Source: Flavobacteriales bacterium (GTDB lineage: Bacteria > Bacteroidota > Bacteroidia > Flavobacteriales_F > PHOS-HE28). Taken from it: a DNA stretch of 64,000 nt. Below, one piece after another: positions 9,015 to 17,067 of this stretch. Position 1 is the stretch's first letter; each line of letters starts with the position of its first letter. The notes beneath the pieces were generated by a model. That model did no database searches, was not told where the DNA came from, and saw only the letters and a program-made list of their open reading frames with translations. Both the position numbers and the translations under genes were made by a program. The stretch lies in the NCBI GenBank assembly GCA_020635655.1, contig JACJZI010000005.1, positions 62,001 to 126,000 of the forward strand, in the 5' to 3' direction.

Positions 9015-9022
9015 CAAAGGTC
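9015..9022 (-). promoter_or_regulatory. -7-like element GACCTTTG for alaS
   Basis: Minus-strand element 16 nt before the alaS ATG. The first T is replaced by G, but CCTTTG is intact. It is paired with the divergent element at 9075. Confidence 0.45.
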
Positions 9023-9074
9023 GGTCGGATGACTGCGAACAGACAAGCGGGGACGGGGCTTGGCAGGAAGGAGG

Positions 9075-9082
9075 TAAATTCG
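9075..9082 (+). promoter_or_regulatory. -7 element TAAATTCG for the M23 peptidase
   Basis: Located 19 nt before the M23 ATG at 9102, in the roughly 100-bp divergent spacer shared with alaS. Confidence 0.4.
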
Positions 9083-9101
9083 CGGCGACCCCCTGCCGCT
9101 G

Positions 9102-10073
9102 ATGCCGGAGCACAAGTACCGCTTCAACCCCGACACGCTCAAGTTCGAGCGCCTCCGGCTCACGCCATGGCAGCGGGTGAAGCGCCTGGCCCTGGTCCTG
9201 CTGCCAGGCTTGCTGGTGGGTCTGATCGGCATCGCGCTGGTCTACCAGTTCGTCGACTCACCGAAAGAGGCCGGCCTGAAGCGGGAGAACCAGCAGTTGC
9301 TCCTGCAGTACGAGCTGATCAACAAGCAGTTGGGTGATGTCGAGCAGGTGTTGCACGACGTGCGCCGGCGTGATGACAACATCTACCGGGTGATCTTCGA
9401 GGCGGACCCGTTGCCGGAGACGATGCGGCAGGCCGGTATCGGTGGGGTGAACCGCTACAAGGACCTCGAGGGCTATGCCAGTTCCGACGTGGTGGTGGGC
9501 ACCCGTCGCCGTCTGGACATCCTGGACAGGCAGCTCTACGTGCAGTCGCTCTCATTGGACGAGGTGGCGGCACTGGCATTGAACAAGCAACAGATGCTCG
9601 CGTGCATACCGGCGATCCAGCCCGTGAACAACAAGGACCTGACGCGCGTGGCCTCCGGCTATGGCATGCGCATGCACCCGATCCTGAAGATCATCAAGTT
9701 CCACGCGGGCATGGACTTCACGGCACCCACGGGCACCGAGGTGCGCGCCACCGGCGATGGCACGGTCACTTTCGCGGACTATTCAAGTGATGGGTTCGGC
9801 ATCCATGTGATCATCGATCATGGGTACGACTATGAGACCTTGTACGGGCACCTGGACGAGGTGAAGGTGCGCAGGGGACAGAAGGTGAAGCGCGGTGACC
9901 TGATCGGTCTTGTGGGCAACACCGGTTTGAGCACCGGACCCCACCTGCACTATGAAGTGCACAAGGGGGGACAACCGGTCGATCCGGCCAATTACTATTT
10001 CAACGACCTCACCCCCGAGGAATACGCCCGACTGGTACAGCTTTCGCGCAACGCCAGCCAGTCCTTCGATTGA
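9102..10073 (+). CDS. M23 family metallopeptidase, membrane-anchored
   Basis: Likely a peptidoglycan endopeptidase acting in the periplasm; 323 residues. One transmembrane helix at about 27-50 (LALVLLPGLLVGLIGIALVY) leaves a short cytosolic N-terminus. A helical stretch at about 55-105 looks like a coiled coil. The C-terminal LytM domain (about 180-300) carries the zinc ligands in FHAGMDF and GPHLHYEV, plus YGHLDE, so the active site is complete and it should be an active enzyme, not a degenerate regulator. The small MerR-like regulator starts 7 nt after the stop, indicating co-transcription. This gene pair is divergent from alaS. Confidence 0.92.
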   Translation: MPEHKYRFNPDTLKFERLRLTPWQRVKRLALVLLPGLLVGLIGIALVYQFVDSPKEAGLKRENQQLLLQYELINKQLGDVEQVLHDVRRRDDNIYRVIFEADPLPETMRQAGIGGVNRYKDLEGYASSDVVVGTRRRLDILDRQLYVQSLSLDEVAALALNKQQMLACIPAIQPVNNKDLTRVASGYGMRMHPILKIIKFHAGMDFTAPTGTEVRATGDGTVTFADYSSDGFGIHVIIDHGYDYETLYGHLDEVKVRRGQKVKRGDLIGLVGNTGLSTGPHLHYEVHKGGQPVDPANYYFNDLTPEEYARLVQLSRNASQSFD

Positions 10074-10080
10074 TCCGGCC

Positions 10081-10416
10081 ATGCCCTACAAGGAGCGCCC
10101 GGTCGAGAAGCTGTATTGGACCATCGGTGAGGTGGCCGATCGGCTGGGGGTGAACACGTCATTGATCCGGTATTGGGAGAAGGAGTTCGGATCGCTGCGC
10201 CCGCGCCGGAACGCAAAGGGGGACCGCCACTACACGGAAAAGGACATCGCCCAATTGGAGCGCATCCATCATCTCGTGAAGGAAAAGGGGTTCACGATCC
10301 AGGGGGCGAAGGAAGCGTTGCGTGCGAAGGAGGCCGTGCAGACAGGTGCGGACGAACTGAAGGAGCGCCTGCACCAGGTGAAGCGCAAGCTGGAGGAGCT
10401 GCGGGATAAGCTATGA
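10081..10416 (+). CDS. MerR-family-like transcriptional regulator
   Basis: Protein of 111 residues. A winged HTH at about 10-80 (YWTIGEVADRLGVN, IRYWEKEFG, RHYTEKDIAQLERI) is followed by a Lys/Glu-rich helix at about 85-111 that could dimerise. No ligand-binding domain follows, so this is a minimal MerR-like protein. MerR proteins act at promoters with long spacers; the target here is unknown. It is co-oriented with the M23 gene 7 nt upstream, and its stop overlaps an ATGA that would also open the downstream BspA-like frame, although the signal peptide of that protein begins 68 nt later. Confidence 0.85.
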   Translation: MPYKERPVEKLYWTIGEVADRLGVNTSLIRYWEKEFGSLRPRRNAKGDRHYTEKDIAQLERIHHLVKEKGFTIQGAKEALRAKEAVQTGADELKERLHQVKRKLEELRDKL

Positions 10417-10484
10417 ACCTGCCAAGCCGCGCGTTCCGATCTCAAGGCAACGCCATCCTGCGCCTCACGTCTTTCTTGCAGATC

Positions 10485-12434
10485 ATGACCAGAACAGCAC
10501 TTGCAGCCTTTGGCTTGGTGGGCGCCGGCATGGTGATGGGCCAGAGCATGAACGACCATTTCGTGACCACTTGGAAGACGGATAATCCAGGTACCGGGAC
10601 TTCTTCGAGCATCCGAATACCGATCACTTCCTCACAGCCTATCGATGCGGATTGGAACAACGACGGGATATTCGATGAGTTCGGGATAACGTCATGGCCC
10701 ATCCTTCACTATTTCACTACCCCTGGCACGTATACGATACGTCTCCGCGCGCCCGACCTGACGGTATGGTTCGATGGTACTGGTGATCGCTTGAAGATCA
10801 TCGATGTACAACAGTGGGGAACAGCCTCGTTCAGTCTATATAACGGGTTCGATGGCTGCGAGAATTTGGATGTCACCGCTTCCGATACTCCAACACTGCA
10901 ACCTTACTCTCACCAAGATATGTTCATGAATTGTTCTTCATTGGTAGGAACGTCCGCCTTTGCCAATTGGGACTTGACCGGAGTTACGGATCTGTCGCAA
11001 GCTTTCAGGGGAGCAGAGCTTTTCAACCAGCCGATCGGGTCTTGGGACGTTAGCAGCGTCACCGATATGTTCTACATGTTTTCCGAGGCTTCGGCTTTCG
11101 ATCAAGCGCTGGACTCATGGGATGTGAGCAGCGTTACCGATATGACAGGTATGTTCCGCTATGCGACCTCCTTTGATCAACCGATCGGGTCTTGGGATGT
11201 GAGCAGTGTGACCGACATGAGATGGATGTTCCTATGGGCAACGTCCTTCGATCAGTCGATCGATGCTTGGAATGTGAGCAATGTGACCAACATGGAGTCC
11301 ATGTTCTACAATGCACAATCTTTCGACCAACCGCTGAATTCATGGGATGTGAGCAGTGTGACCGATATGAGGTGGATGTTCGACCACGCCTATTCCTTCA
11401 ACCAACCCATAGGATCTTGGAATGTGAGTAGCGTGCAACTTATGGAAGGCATGTTCGGCGACGCGATCGCCTTTGATCAAGCCATCGATCAATGGGATGT
11501 GAGTAGTGTGACCAATATGAGGTATATGTTCTCTGGTGCCGCCTCGTTCAATCACCCTATTGGCTCTTGGGATGTGACCAATGTGAGCCTCATGGCTGGA
11601 ATGTTCTCGAATGCACATTCTTTCAACCAACCGTTGAATTCATGGGATGTGAGCACTGTGTCTCAGATGGGATATATGTTCCGTCAGGCATCCTCCTTCA
11701 ACCAACCCATAGGATCTTGGCATGTGAGCGGCGTATATGATATGGATAATATGTTCAGGGATGCGACCTCCTTTGATCAACCGATCGGCATGTGGGATGT
11801 GAGCACGGTGACTGATATGCGTGGCATGTTCCGAGGGGCAACGTCTTTCGATCAGCCGATCGGTACTTGGGATGTGAGCGGTGTGTATGATATGAGATTC
11901 ATGTTCTACGGAGCTACTTCTTTTAATAGGTCACTTGGCACTTGGGATATCAGCGCCCTTTCATATGCACTTAGCATGCTGGATTTCAGTGGATTATCCA
12001 CAGTATCGTATGATTCAACACTGATCGGATGGGCGCGATTGGATCCAGGTGAAACACAAATTCCCCAGAACCGCACCTTGGGAGCGCTAGGCCTTACTTA
12101 TTGCCACGGTTTCGCCGCCCGTGATTCCCTCATGCTCGTTCACGGTTGGACAATAACCGATGACGGCCCGGACCCCAACTGCACCATCAACTTATGTCCC
12201 GAGGACATCAACAGCGATGGTTTGGTCAAGTATGCCGGAGCTGCGAACGACCGGGACCTTATCCTTCAATTCATTGGAGGAACCGTCCCGACCAACGTGG
12301 TGCCTTGTAGCGGCTGTCCAGAGGATGTGAACGGGGACGGAGTGGTGAAATACTCCGGTGCGAGCAATGACCGGGACCTGCTCCTGCAGCGGATAGGCGG
12401 TACGGTGCCGACCAGCGTGTACGTCTGCCCCTAG
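10485..12434 (+). CDS. BspA-like DUF285 repeat surface protein with tandem dockerin-like tail
   Basis: Secreted surface protein of 649 residues. The start MTRTALAAFGLVGAGMVMGQ gives a signal peptide; an upstream ATG at 10413 would add 24 residues in front of it. An N-terminal domain (about 21-160) is followed by about 14 copies of a 25-residue DUF285 unit (SFDQPIGSWDVSSVTDM with variants), running from about 10960 to 11990. The last 79 residues contain two dockerin-like units with the DINSDG and DVNGDG loops and NDRDLILQ/NDRDLLLQ helices. Such BspA-type leucine-rich-repeat-like arrays mediate binding to host or matrix proteins in other bacteria. Base composition is clearly AT-richer than in neighbouring genes. 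No typical T9SS CTD is visible. Confidence 0.88.
   Translation: MTRTALAAFGLVGAGMVMGQSMNDHFVTTWKTDNPGTGTSSSIRIPITSSQPIDADWNNDGIFDEFGITSWPILHYFTTPGTYTIRLRAPDLTVWFDGTGDRLKIIDVQQWGTASFSLYNGFDGCENLDVTASDTPTLQPYSHQDMFMNCSSLVGTSAFANWDLTGVTDLSQAFRGAELFNQPIGSWDVSSVTDMFYMFSEASAFDQALDSWDVSSVTDMTGMFRYATSFDQPIGSWDVSSVTDMRWMFLWATSFDQSIDAWNVSNVTNMESMFYNAQSFDQPLNSWDVSSVTDMRWMFDHAYSFNQPIGSWNVSSVQLMEGMFGDAIAFDQAIDQWDVSSVTNMRYMFSGAASFNHPIGSWDVTNVSLMAGMFSNAHSFNQPLNSWDVSTVSQMGYMFRQASSFNQPIGSWHVSGVYDMDNMFRDATSFDQPIGMWDVSTVTDMRGMFRGATSFDQPIGTWDVSGVYDMRFMFYGATSFNRSLGTWDISALSYALSMLDFSGLSTVSYDSTLIGWARLDPGETQIPQNRTLGALGLTYCHGFAARDSLMLVHGWTITDDGPDPNCTINLCPEDINSDGLVKYAGAANDRDLILQFIGGTVPTNVVPCSGCPEDVNGDGVVKYSGASNDRDLLLQRIGGTVPTSVYVCP
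10960..11990 (+). repeat. 75-nt tandem coding repeats (DUF285 units)
   Basis: About fourteen in-frame units of 75 nt, recognisable by the recurring TGGGATGTGAGCAG core every 75 bases. The middle units (about 11040-11360) are the most alike; the first and the last (near 11940) are divergent. Confidence 0.9.
12196..12431 (+). repeat. Tandem dockerin-like module, two copies, intact DxNxDG loops
   Basis: Two direct repeats of about 40 residues, each CPED(I/V)N(S/G)DG(L/V)VKY(A/S)GA(A/S)NDRD followed by IGGTVPT. They are related to the repeats at 2695-2935 but have better-kept acidic loops and flanking Cys. Confidence 0.8.
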
Positions 12435-12533
12435 AACGTTTCAGCCAGGACAGATGCCATTCAGGCACGGATGGACCCAAGGGCCAAAGGCCCCCGCTCA
12501 TCGCGTCGTTCCAGCTGAACGACCGATCGAAGA

Positions 12534-13499
12534 TCAGCGATAGCTTCCCGGGACCAGGTAGTTGGTCACGTAGTCCCCCACTCCCTCCTCCAACGGTGTG
12601 AACGGCTTGTCGTAGCCGATGCCCTTCAGCTTGGCCATGTTGGCCTCCGTGTAGTACTGGTAGGTGTCGCGGATGTCGGCCGGTGTGTCGATGAACGCAA
12701 TGCGCTCCTCCTTCTCCAAGGCCGCGAACACCGCACGGGCCAGGTCCAGGAAGGTGCGGGCCTTGCCGCTGCCCAGGTTGTAGATGCCGCTGTGCTTGCG
12801 GTGCTCCATCAGGAACAGGCACACGTCGCACACGTCCTTCACGTACACGAAGTCGCGCAGCTGTTCACCGTCCTTGTAGTCGGGCCGGTGGCTGCGGAAG
12901 AGCTTCATGCCGCCGGTATCGTTGATCTGGCGGAAGGCGTGCAGCACCACCGAGGCCATGCGCCCCTTGTGGTACTCGTTGGGCCCGTACACGTTGAAGA
13001 ACTTGAGCCCCGCCCAGAAGTAGGGCTTCTCCGCCTGGGCCAGCGCCCACTTGTCGAAGTCGTTCTTGCTTTCACCGTAGGGGTTCAACGGCTTCAGCTT
13101 GGCGATGATGTCGTGGTCGTCATCGTAGCCGTGCTCGCCCGCGCCGTATGTGGCCGCGCTGGAGGCGTAGACCAGGGGGATGCCGTACGTCACACAGCGC
13201 TTCCAGACCTCCTGGCTGTAATGCAGGTTCAGCTCATCGAAGATGGCCCGGTCGAACTCGGTGGTGTCCGTGCGTGCACCGAGGTGGAAGATGAACTGCA
13301 CCAGCTTCTCGTTGGCGTCCAGCCACGCAAAGAACTCCTTCCGATCGATCCTGGCGGTCAGCTGCTTTCCCGCGAGGTTGGGGGCCTTCTCCGGGTGGCT
13401 GAAGTCGTCCACGGCCACGATGTCCTGCCAGCCCTGTCCCAACAGTTCGCCCACCAGCGCGCTGCCGATGAACCCTGCCGCTCCCGTGACCACGATCAT
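12534..13499 (-). CDS. rfaD: ADP-L-glycero-D-manno-heptose 6-epimerase
   Basis: RfaD (HldD) epimerises ADP-D-glycero-manno-heptose to the L-glycero form for LPS core synthesis. The protein has 321 residues. The start MIVVTGAAGFIGS puts the Rossmann NAD(P) motif GAAGFIGS at residue 6, and the family usually begins exactly there. The extended-SDR catalytic YxxxK is in NPYGESKNDFDKW (Tyr then Lys). FFNVYGPNEYHKGRMASVV is the sugar-nucleotide-binding region typical of RfaD and unlike GalE. No other heptose genes are nearby. A TACCTTCG element ends only 5 nt before the ATG, so the mRNA may be leaderless. Confidence 0.93.
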   Translation of the reverse strand: MIVVTGAAGFIGSALVGELLGQGWQDIVAVDDFSHPEKAPNLAGKQLTARIDRKEFFAWLDANEKLVQFIFHLGARTDTTEFDRAIFDELNLHYSQEVWKRCVTYGIPLVYASSAATYGAGEHGYDDDHDIIAKLKPLNPYGESKNDFDKWALAQAEKPYFWAGLKFFNVYGPNEYHKGRMASVVLHAFRQINDTGGMKLFRSHRPDYKDGEQLRDFVYVKDVCDVCLFLMEHRKHSGIYNLGSGKARTFLDLARAVFAALEKEERIAFIDTPADIRDTYQYYTEANMAKLKGIGYDKPFTPLEEGVGDYVTNYLVPGSYR

Positions 13500-13504
13500 G
13501 GCCG

Positions 13505-13512
13505 CGAAGGTA
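13505..13512 (-). promoter_or_regulatory. -7 element TACCTTCG for rfaD, 5 nt from the start codon
   Basis: With a transcription start about 5-8 nt downstream, the transcript would begin at or next to the ATG at 13499. Confidence 0.55.
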
Positions 13513-13659
13513 GGTCCGGGGAGGAACGATGAAGTGGGAAGGATGAAGTGGGAAGGAGCAACGAGAGCGGAGCATGCTGAACTGGCCTGCGCAGGGTCGC
13601 TCACCGTTGAAGCGGAACGTCGACCTCCATTGGCCGATCACCGACCGTGAACACCCCTG

Positions 13660-13667
13660 TATCTTTG
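13660..13667 (+). promoter_or_regulatory. -7 element TATCTTTG for queD-folE
   Basis: Perfect match to TAnnTTTG, 23 nt before the queD ATG. It supports the inner queD start at 13691. Confidence 0.7.
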
Positions 13668-13690
13668 CGGCCGCTTACCAGGCAATCGGA

Positions 13691-14110
13691 ATGGCCATCG
13701 TCCATATCACGCGACGCGAGCGTTTCAGCGCCGCCCACAAGTTGTCCAGGCCGGATTGGAGCACGGAAAAGAACATGGAGGTGTTCGGCAAATGCGCCAA
13801 TCCCAACTGGCATGGGCACAACTATGACCTGTGGGTGACCGTGAAGGGCGAACAGGACGCGGACACGAGCTTCGTCACGGACCTGAGCGCGCTGAGCGCG
13901 ACGATCAAGGAACACGTGATCCGGCACTGCGACCACAAGAACCTCGACCTCGACGTCCCCTTCATGAAGGGACGGTACAGCAGCACGGAGAACCTGGCCA
14001 TCGCCATCTGGGAGCAGCTGGACGCTCCGGTGAAGGCGCTCGGCTGCGCCCTGCATCGTGTGATGGTGCAGGAGACGGAGAACAACTACGTGGAATATTT
14101 CGGACATTGA
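13691..14110 (+). CDS. queD: 6-carboxytetrahydropterin / 6-pyruvoyltetrahydropterin synthase family (QueD)
   Basis: QueD converts 7,8-dihydroneopterin triphosphate to 6-carboxy-tetrahydropterin, the second step to queuosine; PTPS homologues make 6-pyruvoyl-tetrahydropterin. The protein has 139 residues. The zinc-binding histidines are in FSAAHKL and NWHGHNY, with the catalytic Cys in GKCANPNWHGHNY. HRVMVQETENNYVEY supplies the conserved C-terminal Glu that binds the pterin. The start MAIVHITRRERFSAAH matches the family. folE begins 3 nt after the stop, so substrate production and use are co-expressed. QueC and QueE are not in the window, so PTPS activity cannot be excluded. Confidence 0.9.
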   Translation: MAIVHITRRERFSAAHKLSRPDWSTEKNMEVFGKCANPNWHGHNYDLWVTVKGEQDADTSFVTDLSALSATIKEHVIRHCDHKNLDLDVPFMKGRYSSTENLAIAIWEQLDAPVKALGCALHRVMVQETENNYVEYFGH

Positions 14111-14113
14111 GCC

Positions 14114-14752
14114 ATGGCTGAGGAAAAGGGGGTAGGGCCGGACGACGTGGTGGACGGCTACATGCGCCGGGAGCTGTTCAACCCCGAACGATTGGAGCAG
14201 CTTGGCGGTCACTATGCCGGGATCCTGGAGGCGATCGGTGAGGACCCCCGACGTGACGGGCTTCAACGCACCCCCGAACGGGTGGCCAAGGCCCTCCAGT
14301 TCCTGACGCACGGTTATGACCTGGACCCGGCCGCCATCCTTCGAAGCGCCTTGTTCACCGAGGAATATTCGCAGATGGTCCTGGTGAAGGATATCGAGGT
14401 GTATTCCATGTGCGAACACCATATGCTGCCGTTCTTCGGCAAGGCGCACGTGGCCTACATCCCCGATGGCCGGATCGTGGGTCTGAGCAAACTCCCCCGC
14501 GTGGTGGACGCCTACGCACGACGGCTTCAGGTCCAGGAAAGACTGACCAACGAGATCCGCGACTGCATCCAGGAGACACTGAAGCCCAAGGGCGTGGCCG
14601 TGGTGATCGAAGCCCAGCATCTTTGCATGCAGATGCGGGGCATCCAAAAACAGAACTCGGTGACCACCACCAGTGCGTTCACCGGGATCTTCCTCGACGA
14701 CCAACGTACGCGCGAGGAGTTCATCGAACTGATCAGCGCGAGATTACACTGA
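14114..14752 (+). CDS. folE: GTP cyclohydrolase I
   Basis: FolE opens GTP to dihydroneopterin triphosphate, the precursor of folate, tetrahydropterins and queuosine. The protein has 212 residues, near the usual 200-220. Zinc ligands are in SMCEHHMLPF (Cys, His) and in AQHLCMQMRG (second Cys). VVDAYARRLQVQERLT and TTTSAFTGIF are family signatures. It is translated from an ATG 3 nt downstream of queD. The other pterin/folate enzymes in the window (folA, thyA) lie 33 kb away on the opposite strand. Confidence 0.96.
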   Translation: MAEEKGVGPDDVVDGYMRRELFNPERLEQLGGHYAGILEAIGEDPRRDGLQRTPERVAKALQFLTHGYDLDPAAILRSALFTEEYSQMVLVKDIEVYSMCEHHMLPFFGKAHVAYIPDGRIVGLSKLPRVVDAYARRLQVQERLTNEIRDCIQETLKPKGVAVVIEAQHLCMQMRGIQKQNSVTTTSAFTGIFLDDQRTREEFIELISARLH

Positions 14753-14843
14753 ACCGCATGTGCAGGGCCGAACGTCGTTCCCTTTGACCAGCCTTCGGCT
14801 TTCGACCTCCGATGATAGCATCCAACGACCCCAAACTCCGAAC

Positions 14844-15587
14844 ATGAACGAGCAACTCCTCCCCACCGGACAGCAGGCGCAGGCCACAGGGAACATGGTC
14901 TTCGACCCTTCCGCGGTCCGCACCTTCCTGGCCAGTGTCTTCAGCTACATGGCCCTGGCCTTGATCATCAGTGGTACAATGGCCTGGTGGTTCGGTCATG
15001 ACCTGGCCATGCTCCAATACCTCATCGACTTCAATACCGGCAAGCAGACCATCCTCGGCTGGGTGGTGCTCTTTGCTCCACTGGGATTGGTCCTCCTGAT
15101 GGGCGGCATGGTGCAACGCTTGAGCGGGACCGCGCTTCTGGGGATCTACCTGATCTATTCGGCGCTCACCGGCATGAGCCTGTCCTACATCTTCCTGATC
15201 TATACGGCCGGATCGATCGCATCCACCTTCTTCATCGCGGCCGCTGTCTTCGGGATCATGGCCGTGGCGGGTTATACCACGAGGACGGACCTCACCAAGC
15301 TCGGCAGCATCCTGTTCCTCGGGTTGATCGGCATCATCATCGCGAGCCTGGTGAACCTCTGGCTGCAGAGCGATACCATGGGCTATGTGGTGAGCATCAT
15401 CGGCGTGATCATCTTCACGGGGCTCACCGCTTACGACATGCAGAAGCTCAAGCGGATGGGCGGCCATGTGATCAACGGGACCGAAGCCGCGCAGAAGATG
15501 GCCTTGATGGGTGCTTTGAGCCTCTACCTTGATTTTCTGAACCTCTTCCTCCTGCTCCTGCGCCTCTTCGGCGGACGGAGGAGTTGA
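14844..15587 (+). CDS. Bax inhibitor-1/YccA family membrane protein
   Basis: Polytopic inner-membrane protein of 247 residues with seven hydrophobic segments after a short polar N-terminus (MNEQLLPTGQQAQ). The family includes E. coli YccA, which binds and restrains the FtsH protease, and pH-sensitive calcium-leak channels such as BsYetJ. Signatures are AVRTFLASVFSYMALALIISG at the first helix and FTGLTAYDMQKLK near the sixth. The start at 14844 was chosen because the upstream 28 codons are not conserved in character. The last helix LFLLLLRLFGGRRS ends in a positive tail. It lies between folE and fabD without obvious functional linkage. Confidence 0.9.
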   Translation: MNEQLLPTGQQAQATGNMVFDPSAVRTFLASVFSYMALALIISGTMAWWFGHDLAMLQYLIDFNTGKQTILGWVVLFAPLGLVLLMGGMVQRLSGTALLGIYLIYSALTGMSLSYIFLIYTAGSIASTFFIAAAVFGIMAVAGYTTRTDLTKLGSILFLGLIGIIIASLVNLWLQSDTMGYVVSIIGVIIFTGLTAYDMQKLKRMGGHVINGTEAAQKMALMGALSLYLDFLNLFLLLLRLFGGRRS

Positions 15588-15691
15588 GCAACAACTCGCG
15601 GATCCCCGAGCACCCTTACCGTCGGCCCAGTTCGCCGCCGAAGCCTCAGCGAAGGCGGGCCGTGTCGACCACACCCAAAGAACCTCCGCAG

Positions 15692-16567
15692 ATGAACGCC
15701 TACGTCTTCCCCGGCCAAGGCAGCCAGTTCCCGGGCATGGGCAAGGACCTTTACGAGGGCGATAGCAATGCCCGCATCTGGTTCGAGCACGCCAACGACA
15801 TCCTTGGGTTCAACCTGACGGATGTGATGTTCAACGGGACCGATACCGACCTGAAACGGACGAAGGTGACCCAGCCGGCCATCTTCCTGCACAGCGTGGT
15901 GAAGGCCAAGGTGATGGGGGATGCCTTTCGCCCGGACATGGTCGCCGGTCATTCACTCGGCGAATTCAGCGCGCTGGTGGCCTCAGGGGCGATGGAGTTC
16001 TCCGATGGGTTGAAACTGGTGGCCGCGCGTGCGAACGCCATGCAGGTGGCCTGCGAACAGCAGCCCGGCACCATGGCCGCGATCATCGGCCTGGAAGACA
16101 CACAGGTGGAGGAGGTCTGTGCAGGCATTGACGGTGTCGTCGTGCCGGCCAACTACAACTGCCCCGGCCAACTGGTGATCAGCGGCGCTGTCGATCCTGT
16201 GAACGCCGCCTGCGAGGCGCTGAAAGCGGCTGGTGCGCGTCGCGCCCTGGTGCTGCCCGTGGGTGGTGCATTCCACAGTCCATTGATGGAGCCGGCCCGC
16301 GCAGAACTGGGCTCTGCGATCGAGTATACGCCCATCATTGATCCGAAATGCCCTGTCTATCAGAATGTAGATGCCCGGCCACACACGGATCCCGCCCGGA
16401 TCAAGGCCAACCTGATCGCTCAGTTGACGGCACCGGTCCGCTGGACCCAGATCATGCGCGCGATGCTGGCCGACGGCGCCAACAAGGTCGTGGAGGTCGG
16501 CCCGGGCAACGTGCTCCAGGGCCTGTTCAAGAAGGTGGACAAGGAACTGGTGACAGAGGCGGGATGA
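15692..16567 (+). CDS. fabD: Malonyl-CoA:ACP transacylase
   Basis: FabD moves malonyl from CoA to acyl carrier protein to feed fatty-acid elongation. The protein has 291 residues. The start MNAYVFPGQGSQFPGMG is the canonical N-terminus, with the oxyanion-loop Gln in GQGSQ. Nucleophile Ser is in AGHSLGEF and catalytic His in GGAFHSPLM. The C-terminal KVVEVGPGNVLQGL is also typical. The open frame starts at 15584, overlapping the BI-1 stop, but the extra 36 codons lie over a short repeat-like sequence and are not FabD-like. No other fab genes are in the window, so it is a lone fabD. Confidence 0.96.
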   Translation: MNAYVFPGQGSQFPGMGKDLYEGDSNARIWFEHANDILGFNLTDVMFNGTDTDLKRTKVTQPAIFLHSVVKAKVMGDAFRPDMVAGHSLGEFSALVASGAMEFSDGLKLVAARANAMQVACEQQPGTMAAIIGLEDTQVEEVCAGIDGVVVPANYNCPGQLVISGAVDPVNAACEALKAAGARRALVLPVGGAFHSPLMEPARAELGSAIEYTPIIDPKCPVYQNVDARPHTDPARIKANLIAQLTAPVRWTQIMRAMLADGANKVVEVGPGNVLQGLFKKVDKELVTEAG

Positions 16568-16585
16568 ATCGGGGCCTGTGCACCC

Positions 16586-17023
16586 TCAGTTGTAGATGCG
16601 GAGCGAGGTCCCGTTGAACAGCGTGTGGTATTGCTGCAGGCACGTGGCGGCCGGACCTTGGGTCACGCTTCCGTCCAGGATGAGAAAGGCCGACCCGCAG
16701 CAATCCGCATCGCGCGCGATCACCTCCGTGCTGTCCACACTGACCCTGCAGTCGTTGGCAGGTTGGTACGGACAGTGCCGGTCATAGGCCATGAACTCAT
16801 CCTGGCTCTTTCGGTATACCAGGATACCCTGTGATCCACCGGTGAGGTAGAGCCATCCACCCGGAACTTGAATGTCCACATACGCCGGATTGTTCACGTT
16901 GATCGTGAAGTCGACCTGGGTATAGGGCACACCACCTTGTTCGTCCTTGCGGCAGGCGAACAACAGGGCGATGCCCAGCATGCCGATGACCAACAGGGCG
17001 CGATGGAGAGGAGAAGGGAACAT
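16586..17023 (-). CDS. Lipoprotein with Rieske-like fold, altered cluster ligands
   Basis: Probable outer-membrane or periplasmic lipoprotein of 145 residues. The N-terminus has a lipobox ending LLFAC with Cys24. The rest follows the layout of small Bacteroidota Rieske-type lipoproteins (YRKSQDEFMAYDRHCPY, DCCGSAFLILDGS, GPAATCLQQY). A canonical 2Fe-2S Rieske site uses CxH and CxxH. Here the first loop has HCPY and the second DADCCGSAF, with no His in the second loop, so the ligand set is either non-canonical or lost. It converges with fabD (18 bp apart) and is divergent from the small Lys-rich gene. Confidence 0.68.
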   Translation of the reverse strand: MFPSPLHRALLVIGMLGIALLFACRKDEQGGVPYTQVDFTINVNNPAYVDIQVPGGWLYLTGGSQGILVYRKSQDEFMAYDRHCPYQPANDCRVSVDSTEVIARDADCCGSAFLILDGSVTQGPAATCLQQYHTLFNGTSLRIYN

Positions 17024-17036
17024 GCTAACGATGCGG

Positions 17037-17044
17037 CAAAGTTA
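17037..17044 (-). promoter_or_regulatory. -7 element TAACTTTG for the Rieske-like lipoprotein
   Basis: Full consensus match, 13 nt before the ATG at 17023. The divergent neighbour has its own element 24 bp away. Confidence 0.62.
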
Positions 17045-17067
17045 GTCATGCCCGGTAGTGGCGGCCG

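Noticed and set aside
10960..11990. Possible CRISPR array, because of regular 75-nt repetition
   Set aside because: The repeats are in-frame coding units of 25 residues without unique spacers.
12271..12831. Minus-strand 186-codon frame spanning the end of rfaD and the BspA-like tail
   Set aside because: It is a frame-shifted reading of rfaD with Gly/Arg/His-rich sequence.
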